Source: Tritrichomonas musculus (lineage: Eukaryota > Parabasalia > Tritrichomonadida > Tritrichomonadidae). From it: a stretch of DNA of 64,000 bases. The notes beneath the pieces were generated by a model. The model made no database searches, had not been told where the DNA came from, and worked only from the letters and a program-made list of their open reading frames with translations. Location: positions 682,001 through 746,000 of the forward strand of contig JAPFFF010000059.1 of NCBI GenBank assembly GCA_039105265.1, written 5' to 3'. A program made the position numbers and the translations under genes. Of this stretch, positions 1-11,257 are shown one piece after another (within the stretch, counting starts at the first letter, position 1; every line of letters begins with the position of its first letter).

Positions 1-1455
1 TAGCTGAATCTGATGGTTCAACTGCAGTTGTAGTTTAATCTGATGGTTCAATTGCAGTTGTAGTTTAATCTGATGGTTCAAATTGCAGTTGTAGCTGAAT
101 CTGATAATTCAATTGCAGTTGTAGTTTAATCTGATGGTTCAATTGCAGTTGCAGCTGAATCTAATGGTTCAATTGCAGTTGTAGTTTAATCTGATGGTTC
201 AAATTGCAGTTGTAGCTGAATCTGATGGTTCAAATTGCAGTTGTAGTTTAATCTGATAATTCAATTGCAGTTGTAGTTTAATCTGATAATTCAATTGCAG
301 TTGTAGTTTAATCTAATGGTTCAAATTGCAGTTACAGCTGAATCTAATGGTTCAATTCCAGTTGTAGTTTAATCTGATGGTTCAAATTGCAGTTGCAGCT
401 GAATCTAATGGTTCAATTGCAGTTGTAGTTTAATCTGATGGTTCAATTGCAGTTGCAGCTGAATCTGATGGTTCAATTGCAGTTGTAGTTTAATCTGATG
501 GTTCAATTGCAGTTGTAGCTGAATCTGATGGTTCAATTGAAGTTGCAGCTGAATCTAATGGTTCAATTGCAGTTGTAGTTTAATCTGATGGTTCAAATTG
601 CAGTTGTAGCTGAATCTGATGGTTCAAATTGCAGTTGTAGTTTAATCTGATAATTCAATTGCAGTTGTAGTTTAATCTGATGGTTCAATTGCAGTTGTAG
701 TTTAATCTAATGGTTCAAATTGCAGTTGTAGCTGAATCTAATGGTTCAACTGCAGTTGTAGTTTAATCTGATGGTTCAATTGCAGTTGTAGTTTAATCTA
801 ATGGTTCAAATTGCAGTTACAGCTGAATCTAATGGTTCAATTCCAGTTGTAGTTTAATCTGATGGTTCAAATTGCAGTTGCAGCTGAATCTAATGGTTCA
901 ACTGCAGTTGTAGTTTAATCTGATGGTTCAATTGCAGTTGTAGTTTAATCTAATGGTTCAAATTGCAGTTGCAGCTGAATCTAATGGTTCAATTGCAGTT
1001 GTAGTTTAATCTGATGGTTCAATTGCAGTTGCAGCTGAATCTGATGGTTCAATTGCAGTTGTAGTTTAATCTGATGGTTCAATTGCAGTTGTAGCTGAAT
1101 CTGATGGTTCAATTGAAGTTGCAGCTGAATCTAATGGTTCAATTGCAGTTGTAGTTTAATCTGATGGTTCAAATTGCAGTTGTAGCTGAATCTGATGGTT
1201 CAAATTGCAGTTGTAGTTTAATCTGATAATTCAATTGCAGTTGTAGTTTAATCTGATGGTTCAATTGCAGTTGTAGTTTAATCTAATGGTTCAAATTGCA
1301 GTTGTAGCTGAATCTAATGGTTCAATTCCAGTTGTAGTTTAATCTGATGGTTCAAATTGCAGTTGCAGCTGAATCTAATGGTTCAATTGCAGTTGTAGTT
1401 TAATCTGATGGTTCAATTGCAGTTGCAGCTGAATCTGATGGTTCAACTGCAGTTG
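1..1455. repeat. Type B satellite domain with 485-bp marker spacing
   Basis: Type B monomers alternate T-type and C-type units. The rare ATTCCAG marker has its TTCCAG at 356, 841 and 1326, exactly 485 bp apart. The domain also carries TGATAATTC and GAAGTTGCAG monomers. The internal order of the first two intervals is not identical: a two-monomer block of about 61 bp lies just after 841 in one and just before 841 in the other, which keeps the spacing equal. The same stretch recurs at 19,208 onward (offset 19,207) and from base 233 at 24,179 onward (offset 23,946). Confidence 0.85.
19..30. other. Perfect 12-bp dyad CAACTGCAGTTG (type example)
   Basis: CAACTGCAGTTG equals its own reverse complement. 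It is the core of every AACTGC monomer in the window; this is the first. It contains a PstI site (CTGCAG) and two overlapping-strand CAACTG / CAGTTG half sites. The commonest monomer has CAATTGCAGTTG, the same dyad with one mismatched pair. Confidence 0.9.
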
Positions 1456-1810
1456 TAGTTTAATCTGATGATTCAAATTGCAGTTGTAGTTTAATCTGAT
1501 GGTTCAATTGCAGTTGCAGCTGAATCTGATGGTTCAAATTGCAGTTTTAGCTGAATCTAATGGTTCAACTGCAGTTGTAGTTTAATCTGATGATTCAACT
1601 GCAGTTGTAGTTTAATCTGATGGTTCAAATTGCAGTTGTAGTTTAATCTGATGATTCAAATTGCAGTTGTAGTTTAATCTGATGGTTCAAATTGCAGTTG
1701 CAGCTGAATCTGATGGTTCAATTGCAGTTGTAGTTTAATCTGATAGTTCAATTGCAGTTGTAGTTTAATCTGATGGTTCAATTGCAGTTGTAGTTTAATC
1801 TAATGGTTCA
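356..1810. repeat. 485-bp spacing set, first locus
   Basis: TTCCAG at 356, 841 and 1,326, with the third interval running on to the AATTTCAG monomer at about 1,811 (also 485 bp). 485 bp equals sixteen monomers if five of them are 31 bp. The contents of the intervals are permuted by two-monomer blocks, so this is an imperfect higher-order unit. Confidence 0.72.
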
Positions 1811-1935
1811 ATTTCAGTTGTAGCTTAATCTAATGGTTCAAATTGCAGTTGCAGCTGAATCTAATGGTTCAATTGAAGTTGTAGTTTAATCTGATGGTTC
1901 AATTGCAGTTGCAGCTGAATCTGATGGTTCAAATT
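1456..1935. repeat. Short type A satellite domain
   Basis: A stretch of about 480 bp with type A markers: TGATGATTC monomers, TGATAGTTC, the AATTTCAG monomer near 1,811 followed by TAGCTTAATC, and GAAGTTGTAG. It is flanked by type B on both sides. Homologous short A domains lie at 20,660-21,145 and 25,400-25,885, as expected from the 19,207 and 23,946 offsets. Confidence 0.75.
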
Positions 1936-2885
1936 GCAGTTGTAGTTTAATCTGATAATTCAATTGCAGTTGTAGTTTAATCTGATGGTTCAATTGCAGT
2001 TGTAGTTTAATCTGATGGTTCAATTGCAGTTGTAGCTGAATCTGATGGTTCAAATTGCAGTTGTAGCTGAATCTGATGGTTCAAATTGCAGTTGTAGTTT
2101 AATCTGATAATTCAATTGCAGTTGTAGTTTAATCTGATGGTTCAACTGCAGTTGTAGTTTAATCTAATGGTTCAAATTGCAGTTGTAGCTGAATCTAATG
2201 GTTCAATTGCAGTTGTAGTTTAATCTGATGGTTCAAATTGCAGTTGCAGCTGAATCTAATGGTTCAATTGCAGTTGTAGTTTAATCTGATGGTTCAATTG
2301 CAGTTGCAGCTGAATCTGATGGTTCAATTGCAGTTGTAGTTTAATCTGATGGTTCAATTGCAGTTGTAGTTTAATCTGATGGTTCAATTGAAGTTGCAGC
2401 TGAATCTGATGGTTCAATTGCAGTTGTAGTTTAATCTGATGGTTCAAATTGCAGTTGTAGCTGAATCTGATGGTTCAAATTGCAGTTGTAGTTTAATCTG
2501 ATAATTCAATTGCAGTTGTAGTTTAATCTGATGGTTCAATTGCAGTTGTAGTTTAATCTGATGGTTCAATTGCAGTTGTAGCTGAATCTGATGGTTCAAA
2601 TTGCAGTTGTAGTTTAATCTGATGGTTCAATTGCAGTTGTAGCTGAATCTGATGGTTCAATTGCAGTTGTAGTTTAATCTGATGGTTCAATTGCAGTTGT
2701 AGCTGAATCTGATGGTTCAAATTGCAGTTGTAGCTGAATCTGATGGTTCAACTGCAGTTGTAGTTTAATCTAATGGTTCAAATTGCAGTTGCAGCTGAAT
2801 CTGATGGTTCAATTGCAGTTGTAGCTGAATCTGATGGTTCAATTGCAGTTGTAGTTTAATCTGATGGTTCAACTGCAGTTGTAGT
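1936..2885. repeat. Type B satellite domain
   Basis: TGATAATTC monomers occur near 1,952, 2,106 and 2,502, and GAAGTTGCAGC near 2,390. A run of six 30-bp monomers keeps one minus-strand frame open at 2,256-2,447; the same run appears at 21,463 and 26,202. An AACTGC near 2,146 replaces AATTGC found in the 21.35-kb copy, one of the few point differences between these blocks. Confidence 0.75.
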
Positions 2886-5800
2886 TTAATCTGATGATTC
2901 AACTGCAGTTGTAGTTTAATCTGATGGTTCAAATTGCAGTTGTAGTTTAATCTGATGATTCAAATTGCAGTTGTAGTTTAATCTGATGGTTCAAATTGCA
3001 GTTGTAGCTGAATCTGATGGTTCAATTGCAGTTGTAGTTTAATCTGATAGTTCAATTGCAGTTGTAGTTTAATCTGATGGTTCAATTGCAGTTGTAGTTT
3101 AATCTAATGGTTCAATTTCAGTTGTAGCTTAATCTAATGGTTCAAATTGCAGTTGCAGCTGAATCTAATGGTTCAATTGAAGTTGTAGTTTAATCTGATG
3201 GTTCAATTGCAGTTGCAGCTGAATCTGATGGTTCAAATTGCAGTTGTAGCTGAATCTAATGGTTCAACTGCAGTTGTAGTTTAATCTGATGATTCAACTG
3301 CAGTTGTAGCTGAATCTGATGGTTCAATTGCAATTGTAGTTTAATCTAATGGTTCAAATTGCAGTTGTAGCTGAATCTGATGGTTCAAATTGCAGTTGTA
3401 GTTTAATCTGATGGTTCAATTGCAGTTGTAGTTTAATCTGATGGTTCAACTGCAGTTGTAGTTTAATCTGATGGTTCAAATTGCAGTTGTAGTTTAATCT
3501 GATGATTCAACTGCAGTTGTAGTTTAATCTGATGGTTCAAATTGCAGTTGTAGCTGAATCTGATGGTTCAAATTGCAGTTGTAGTTTAATCTGATGGTTC
3601 AATTGCAGTTGCAGCTGAATCTGATGGTTCAAATTGCAGTTTTAGCTGAATCTAATGGTTCAACTGCAGTTGTAGTTTAATCTGATGATTCAACTGCAGT
3701 TGTAGTTTAATCTGATGATTCAAATTGCAGTTGTAGTTTAATCTGATGATTCAAATTGCAGTTGCAGCTGAATCTGATGGTTCAAATTGCAGTTACAGCT
3801 GAATCTAATGGTTCAAATTGCAGTTGTAGCTGAATCTGATGGTTCAAATTGCAGTTGTAGTTTAATCTGATGGTTCAATTGCAGTTGTAGTTTAATCTGA
3901 TGGTTCAAATTGCAGTTGTAGTTTAATCTGATGATTCAAATTGCAGTTGTAGTTTAATCTGATGGTTCAATTGCAGTTGTAGTTTAATCTGATGGTTCAA
4001 CTGCAGTTGTAGTTTAATCTGATGGTTCAAATTGCAGTTTTAGCTGAATCTAATGGTTCAACTGCAGTTGTAGTTTAATCTGATGATTCAACTGCAGTTG
4101 TAGTTTAATCTGATGGTTCAAATTGCAGTTGTAGTTTAATCTGATGATTCAAATTGCAGTTGTAGTTTAATCTGATGGTTCAAATTGCAGTTGCAGCTGA
4201 ATCTGATGGTTCAATTGCAGTTGTAGTTTAATCTGATAGTTCAATTGCAGTTGTAGTTTAATCTGATAGTTCAATTGCAGTTGTAGTTTAATCTGATGGT
4301 TCAATTGCAGTTGTAGTTTAATCTGATGGTTCAATTGCAGTTGTAGTTTAATCTGATGGTTCAAATTGCAGTTGTAGTTTAATCTGATGATTCAAATTGC
4401 AGTTGTAGTTTAATCTGATGGTTCAATTGCAGTTGTAGTTTAATCTGATGATTCAACTGCAGTTGTAGTTTAATCTGATGGTTCAAATTGCAGTTTTAGC
4501 TGAATCTAATGGTTCAACTGCAGTTGTAGTTTAATCTGATGATTCAACTGCAGTTGTAGTTTAATCTGATGGTTCAAATTGCAGTTGTAGTTTAATCTGA
4601 TGATTCAAATTGCAGTTGTAGTTTAATCTGATGGTTCAAATTGCAGTTGCAGCTGAATCTGATGGTTCAATTGCAGTTGTAGTTTAATCTGATAGTTCAA
4701 TTGCAGTTGTAGTTTAATCTGATGGTTCAATTGCAGTTGTAGTTTAATCTAATGGTTCAATTTCAGTTGTAGCTTAATCTAATGGTTCAAATTGCAGTTG
4801 CAGCTGAATCTAATGGTTCAATTGAAGTTGTAGTTTAATCTGATGGTTCAATTGCAGTTGCAGCTGAATCTGATGGTTCAAATTGCAGTTGTAGCTGAAT
4901 CTAATGGTTCAACTGCAGTTGTAGTTTAATCTGATGATTCAACTGCAGTTGTAGTTTAATCTGATGGTTCAATTGCAGTTGTAGTTTAATCTAATGGTTC
5001 AATTTCAGTTGTAGCTTAATCTAATGGTTCAAATTGCAGTTGCAGCTGAATCTAATGGTTCAATTGAAGTTGTAGTTTAATCTGATGGTTCAATTGCAGT
5101 TGCAGCTGAATCTGATGGTTCAAATTGCAGTTGTAGCTGAATCTAATGGTTCAACTGCAGTTGTAGTTTAATCTGATGATTCAACTGCAGTTGTAGTTTA
5201 ATCTGATGGTTCAATTGCAATTGTAGTTTAATCTAATGGTTCAAATTGCAGTTGTAGCTGAATCTGATGGTTCAAATTGCAGTTGTAGTTTAATCTGATG
5301 GTTCAATTGCAGTTGTAGTTTAATCTGATGGTTCAACTGCAGTTGTAGTTTAATCTGATGGTTCAAATTGCAGTTGTAGTTTAATCTGATGATTCAAATT
5401 GCAGTTGTAGTTTAATCTGATGGTTCAAATTGCAGTTGCAGCTGAATCTGATGGTTCAATTGCAGTTGTAGTTTAATCTGATAGTTCAATTGCAGTTGTA
5501 GTTTAATCTGATGGTTCAATTGCAGTTGTAGTTTAATCTGATAGTTCAATTGCAGTTGTAGTTTAATCTGATGGTTCAATTGCAGTTGTAGTTTAATCTG
5601 ATGGTTCAATTGCAGTTGTAGTTTAATCTGATGGTTCAAATTGCAGTTGTAGTTTAATCTGATGATTCAAATTGCAGTTGTAGTTTAATCTGATGGTTCA
5701 ATTGCAGTTGTAGTTTAATCTGATGATTCAACTGCAGTTGTAGTTTAATCTGATGATTCAACTGCAGTTGTAGTTTAATCTGATGGTTCAAATTGCAGTT

Positions 5801-7465
5801 GTAGTTTAATCTGATGATTCAAATTGCAGTTGTAGTTTAATCTGATGGTTCAAATTGCAGTTGCAGCTGAATCTGATGGTTCAATTGCAGTTGTAGTTTA
5901 ATCTGATAGTTCAATTGCAGTTGTAGTTTAATCTGATGGTTCAATTGCAGTTGTAGTTTAATCTAATGGTTCAATTTCAGTTGTAGCTTAATCTAATGGT
6001 TCAAATTGCAGTTGCAGCTGAATCTAATGGTTCAATTGAAGTTGTAGTTTAATCTGATGGTTCAATTGCAGTTGCAGCTGAATCTGATGGTTCAAATTGC
6101 AGTTGTAGCTGAATCTAATGGTTCAACTGCAGTTGTAGTTTAATCTGATGATTCAACTGCAGTTGTAGCTGAATCTGATGGTTCAAATTGCAGTTGTAGT
6201 TTAATCTGATGGTTCAATTGCAGTTGCAGCTGAATCTGATGGTTCAAATTGCAGTTGTAGCTGAATCTAATGGTTCAACTGCAGTTGTAGTTTAATCTGA
6301 TGATTCAACTGCAGTTGTAGTTTAATCTGATGATTCAAATTGCAGTTGTAGTTTAATCTGATGATTCAAATTGCAGTTGTAGTTTAATCTGATGGTTCAA
6401 TTTGCAGTTGTAGTTTAATCTGATGGTTCAAATTGCAGTTGTAGTTTAATCTGATGGTTCAATTGCAGTTGCAGCTGAATCTGATGGTTCAAATTGCAGT
6501 TGTAGCTTAATCTAATGGTTCAAATTGCAGTTGTAGTTTAATCTAATGGTTCAATTTCAGTTGTAGCTTAATCTAATGGTTCAAATTGCAGTTGCAGCTG
6601 AATCTAATGGTTCAATTGAAGTTGTAGTTTAATCTGATGGTTCAATTGCAGTTGCAGCTGAATCTGATGGTTCAAATTGCAGTTGTAGCTGAATCTAATG
6701 GTTCAACTGCAGTTGTAGTTTAATCTGATGATTCAACTGCAGTTGTAGCTGAATCTGATGGTTCAAATTGCAGTTGTAGTTTAATCTGATGGTTCAATTG
6801 CAGTTGCAGCTGAATCTGATGGTTCAAATTGCAGTTATAGCTGAATCTAATGGTTCAACTGCAGTTGTAGTTTAATCTGATGATTCAACTGCAGTTGTAG
6901 TTTAATCTGATGATTCAAATTGCAGTTGTAGTTTAATCTGATGATTCAAATTGCAGTTGTAGTTTAATCTGATGGTTCAATTTGCAGTTGTAGTTTAATC
7001 TGATGGTTCAAATTGCAGTTGTAGTTTAATCTGATGGTTCAATTGCAGTTGCAGCTGAATCTGATGGTTCAAATTGCAGTTTTAGCTGAATCTAATGGTT
7101 CAACTGCAGTTGTAGTTTAATCTGATGATTCAACTGCAGTTGTAGTTTAATCTGATGGTTCAAATTGCAGTTGTAGTTTAATCTGATGATTCAAATTGCA
7201 GTTGTAGTTTAATCTGATGGTTCAAATTGCAGTTGCAGCTGAATCTGATGGTTCAATTGCAGTTGTAGTTTAATCTGATAGTTCAATTGCAGTTGTAGTT
7301 TAATCTGATGGTTCAATTGCAGTTGTAGTTTAATCTAATGGTTCAATTTCAGTTGTAGCTTAATCTAATGGTTCAAATTGCAGTTGCAGCTGAATCTAAT
7401 GGTTCAATTGAAGTTGTAGTTTAATCTGATGGTTCAATTGCAGTTGCAGCTGAATCTGATGGTTC
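2886..7465. repeat. Type A satellite domain
   Basis: Dense TGATGATTC monomers, with AATTTCAG/TAGCTTAATC marker pairs near 3,115, 4,759, 5,003, 5,975, 6,555 and 7,347. CAATTGCAATTG core monomers are at 3,325-3,336 and 5,212-5,223. Monomers with the TTCAATTTGCAG 31-bp form are near 6,390 and 6,975. Up to about 6,683 the block matches 24.2-30.6 kb, apart from one 30-bp monomer present near 6,301 and absent near 30,247. From about 5,860 it also matches the block starting at 37,413. Confidence 0.8.
5212..5223. other. Perfect 12-bp dyad CAATTGCAATTG (rare variant)
   Basis: CAATTGCAATTG is the other perfectly symmetric form of the core. It is rare: I see it at 3,325, 5,212, 11,264, 22,532 and near 27,271, 29,158, 36,127, 43,272, 46,646, 55,490 and 62,487, always once per type A domain in the same context, so it is a good tag for homologous blocks. 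Confidence 0.85.
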
Positions 7466-10400
7466 AATTGAAGTTGCAGCTGAATCTAATGGTTCAATTG
7501 CAGTTGTAGTTTAATCTGATGGTTCAAATTGCAGTTGTAGCTGAATCTAATGGTTCAACTGCAGTTGTAGTTTAATCTGATGATTCAACTGCAGTTGTAG
7601 TTTAATCTGATGGTTCAATTGCAGTTGTAGTTTAATCTAATGGTTCAAATTGCAGTTGTAGCTGAATCTGATGGTTCAAATTGCAGTTGTAGTTTAATCT
7701 AATGGTTCAAATTGCAGTTGTAGCTGAATCTGATGGTTCAAATTGCAGTTGTAGTTTAATCTGATGGTTCAATTGCAGTTGTAGTTTAATCTAATGGTTC
7801 AAATTGCAGTTGCAGCTGAATCTAATGGTTCAATTCCAGTTGTAGTTTAATCTGATGGTTCAAATTGCAGTTGCAGCTGAATCTAATGGTTCAATTGCAG
7901 TTGTAGTTTAATCTGATGGTTCAATTGCAGTTGCAGCTGAATCTGATGGTTCAATTGCAGTTGTAGTTTAATCTGATGGTTCAATTGCAGTTGTAGCTGA
8001 ATCTGATGGTTCAATTGAAGTTGCAGCTGAATCTAATGGTTCAATTGCAGTTGTAGTTTAATCTGATGGTTCAAATTGCAGTTGTAGCTGAATCTGATGG
8101 TTCAAATTGCAGTTGCAGTTTAATCTGATAATTCAATTGCAGTTGTAGTTTAATCTGATGGTTCAATTGCAGTTGTAGTTTAATCTGATGGTTCAATTGC
8201 AGTTGTAGCTGAATCTGATGGTTCAATTGCAGTTGTAGTTTAATCTGATGGTTCAATTGAAGTTGCAGCTGAATCTAATGGTTCAATTGCAGTTGTAGTT
8301 TAATCTGATGGTTCAAATTGCAGTTGTAGCTGAATCTGATGGTTCAAATTGCAGTTGTAGCTGAATCTGATGGTTCAAATTGCAGTTGTAGCTGAATCTG
8401 ATGGTTCAATTGCAGTTGTAGTTTAATCTGATGGTTCAAATTGCAGTTGTAGCTGAATCTGATGGTTCAAATTGCAGTTGTAGTTTAATCTGATGGTTCA
8501 AATTGCAGTTGTAGTTTAATCTGATGATTCAAATTGCAGTTGTAGTTTAATCTGATGGTTCAAATTGCAGTTGCAGCTGAATCTAATGGTTCAATTGCAG
8601 TTGTAGTTTAATCTGATGGTTCAATTGCAGTTGCAGCTGAATCTGATGGTTCAATTGCAGTTGTAGTTTAATCTGATGGTTCAATTGCAGTTGTAGTTTA
8701 ATCTGATGGTTCAATTGAAGTTGCAGCTGAATCTGATGGTTCAATTGCAGTTGTAGTTTAATCTGATGGTTCAAATTGCAGTTGTAGCTGAATCTGATGG
8801 TTCAAATTGCAGTTGTAGTTTAATCTGATAATTCAATTGCAGTTGTAGTTTAATCTGATGGTTCAATTGCAGTTGTAGCTGAATCTGATGGTTCAAATTG
8901 CAGTTGTAGTTTAATCTGATGGTTCAATTGCAGTTGTAGCTGAATCTGATGGTTCAATTGCAGTTGTAGTTTAATCTGATGGTTCAATTGAAGTTGCAGC
9001 TGAATCTAATGGTTCAATTGCAGTTGTAGTTTAATCTGATGGTTCAAATTGCAGTTGTAGCTGAATCTGATGGTTCAAATTGCAGTTGTAGCTGAATCTG
9101 ATGGTTCAAATTGCAGTTGTAGCTGAATCTGATGGTTCAACTGCAGTTGTAGTTTAATCTGATGGTTCAATTGCAGTTGTAGTTTAATCTGATGGTTCAA
9201 ATTGCAGTTGTAGCTGAATCTGATAATTCAATTGCAGTTGTAGTTTAATCTGATGGTTCAATTGCAGTTGTAGCTGAATCTGATGGTTCAATTGCAGTTG
9301 TAGTTTAATCTGATGGTTCAAATTGCAGTTGTAGCTGAATCTGATGGTTCAATTGCAGTTGTAGTTTAATCTGATGGTTCAATTGCAGTTGTAGTTTAAT
9401 CTGATGATTCAAATTGCAGTTGTAGTTTAATCTGATGGTTCAAATTGCAGTTGCAGCTGAATCTGATGGTTCAATTGCAGTTGTAGTTTAATCTGATAGT
9501 TCAATTGCAGTTGTAGTTTAATCTGATGGTTCAATTGCAGTTGTAGTTTAATCTAATGGTTCAATTTCAGTTGTAGCTTAATCTAATGGTTCAAATTGCA
9601 GTTGCAGCTGAATCTAATGGTTCAATTGAAGTTGTAGTTTAATCTGATGGTTCAATTGCAGTTGCAGCTGAATCTGATGGTTCAAATTGCAGTTGTAGCT
9701 GAATCTAATGGTTCAACTGCAGTTGTAGTTTAATCTGATGATTCAACTGCAGTTGTAGTTTAATCTGATGGTTCAATTGCAGTTGTAGTTTAATCTGATG
9801 ATTCAAATTGCAGTTGCAGCTGAATCTGATGGTTCAAATTGCAGTTACAGCTGAATCTAATGGTTCAACTGCAGTTGTAGTTTAATCTGATGATTCAACT
9901 GCAGTTGTAGTTTAATCTAATGGTTCAATTTCAGTTGTAGCTTAATCTAATGGTTCAAATTGCAGTTGCAGCTGAATCTAATGGTTCAATTGAAGTTGTA
10001 GTTTAATCTGATGGTTCAATTGCAGTTGCAGCTGAATCTGATGGTTCAAATTGCAGTTGTAGCTGAATCTAATGGTTCAACTGCAGTTGTAGTTTAATCT
10101 GATGATTCAACTGCAGTTGTAGTTTAATCTGATGGTTCAATTGCAGTTGTAGTTTAATCTGATGATTCAAATTGCAGTTGCAGCTGAATCTGATGATTCA
10201 AATTGCAGTTGCAGCTGAATCTGATGGTTCAAATTGCAGTTACAGCTGAATCTAATGGTTCAAATTGCAGTTGTAGCTGAATCTGATGGTTCAAATTGCA
10301 GTTGTAGTTTAATCTGATGGTTCAATTGCAGTTGTAGTTTAATCTGATGGTTCAAATTGCAGTTGTAGTTTAATCTGATGATTCAAATTGCAGTTGTAGT

Positions 10401-11257
10401 TTAATCTGATGGTTCAATTGCAGTTGTAGTTTAATCTGATGGTTCAACTGCAGTTGTAGTTTAATCTGATGGTTCAAATTGCAGTTTTAGCTGAATCTAA
10501 TGGTTCAACTGCAGTTGTAGTTTAATCTGATGATTCAACTGCAGTTGTAGTTTAATCTGATGGTTCAAATTGCAGTTGTAGTTTAATCTGATGATTCAAA
10601 TTGCAGTTGTAGTTTAATCTGATGGTTCAAATTGCAGTTGCAGCTGAATCTGATGGTTCAATTGCAGTTGTAGTTTAATCTGATAGTTCAATTGCAGTTG
10701 TAGTTTAATCTGATGGTTCAATTGCAGTTGTAGTTTAATCTGATAGTTCAATTGCAGTTGTAGTTTAATCTGATGGTTCAATTGCAGTTGTAGTTTAATC
10801 TGATGGTTCAAATTGCAGTTGTAGTTTAATCTGATGATTCAAATTGCAGTTGTAGTTTAATCTGATGGTTCAATTGCAGTTGTAGTTTAATCTGATGATT
10901 CAACTGCAGTTGTAGTTTAATCTGATGGTTCAAATTGCAGTTTTAGCTGAATCTAATGGTTCAACTGCAGTTGTAGTTTAATCTGATGATTCAACTGCAG
11001 TTGTAGTTTAATCTGATAGTTCAATTGCAGTTGTAGTTTAATCTAATGGTTCAATTTCAGTTGTAGCTTAATCTAATGGTTCAAATTGCAGTTGCAGCTG
11101 AATCTAATGGTTCAATTGAAGTTGTAGTTTAATCTGATGGTTCAATTGCAGTTGCAGCTGAATCTGATGGTTCAAATTGCAGTTGTAGCTGAATCTAATG
11201 GTTCAACTGCAGTTGTAGTTTAATCTGATGATTCAACTGCAGTTGTAGTTTAATCTG
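5860..11257. repeat. 5.4-kb block also present at 37,413-42,870
   Basis: AATTTCAG at 5,975 and 6,555 pairs with 37,528 and 38,108, TTCCAG 7,834 with 39,387, and runs at 8,071 and 8,583 with 39,624 and 40,136, all at +31,553. Later markers are at +31,583 (9,565 to 41,148; 9,929 to 41,512) and +31,613 (11,055 to 42,668), each step being one added 30-bp monomer in the second copy. Confidence 0.85.
7466..9400. repeat. Type B satellite domain
   Basis: TTCCAG marker at 7,834, TGATAATTC near 8,125, 8,826 and 9,225, and several GAAGTTGCAG monomers. A C-for-T difference near 8,116 gives a rare CAGTTTAATC monomer; the same rare monomer is seen near 32,852, 39,667, 52,190 and 59,188, which links these five domains by descent. 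The copy near 13,313 has the usual TAGTTTAATC. Confidence 0.78.

Larger units (their letters stand above)
233..4971. repeat. Single-copy counterpart of the 4,739-bp unit
   Basis: Bases 1-4,971 line up with 19,208-24,178 (offset 19,207), and 233 to about 6,683 with 24,179-30,599 (offset 23,946, later 23,916). At this locus the segment is present once and runs straight on into sequence that follows the second copy at 28,917. A few differences exist, for example AACTGC at 2,146 and doubled TGATAGTTC near 4,230 and 4,266. Confidence 0.85.

Noticed and set aside
19-30. Rho-independent terminators or hairpin RNA genes from the CAACTGCAGTTG dyad
   Set aside because: The dyad has no loop and a short stem, is not followed by a T run, and recurs throughout the array. 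It is a monomer feature, not a terminator.
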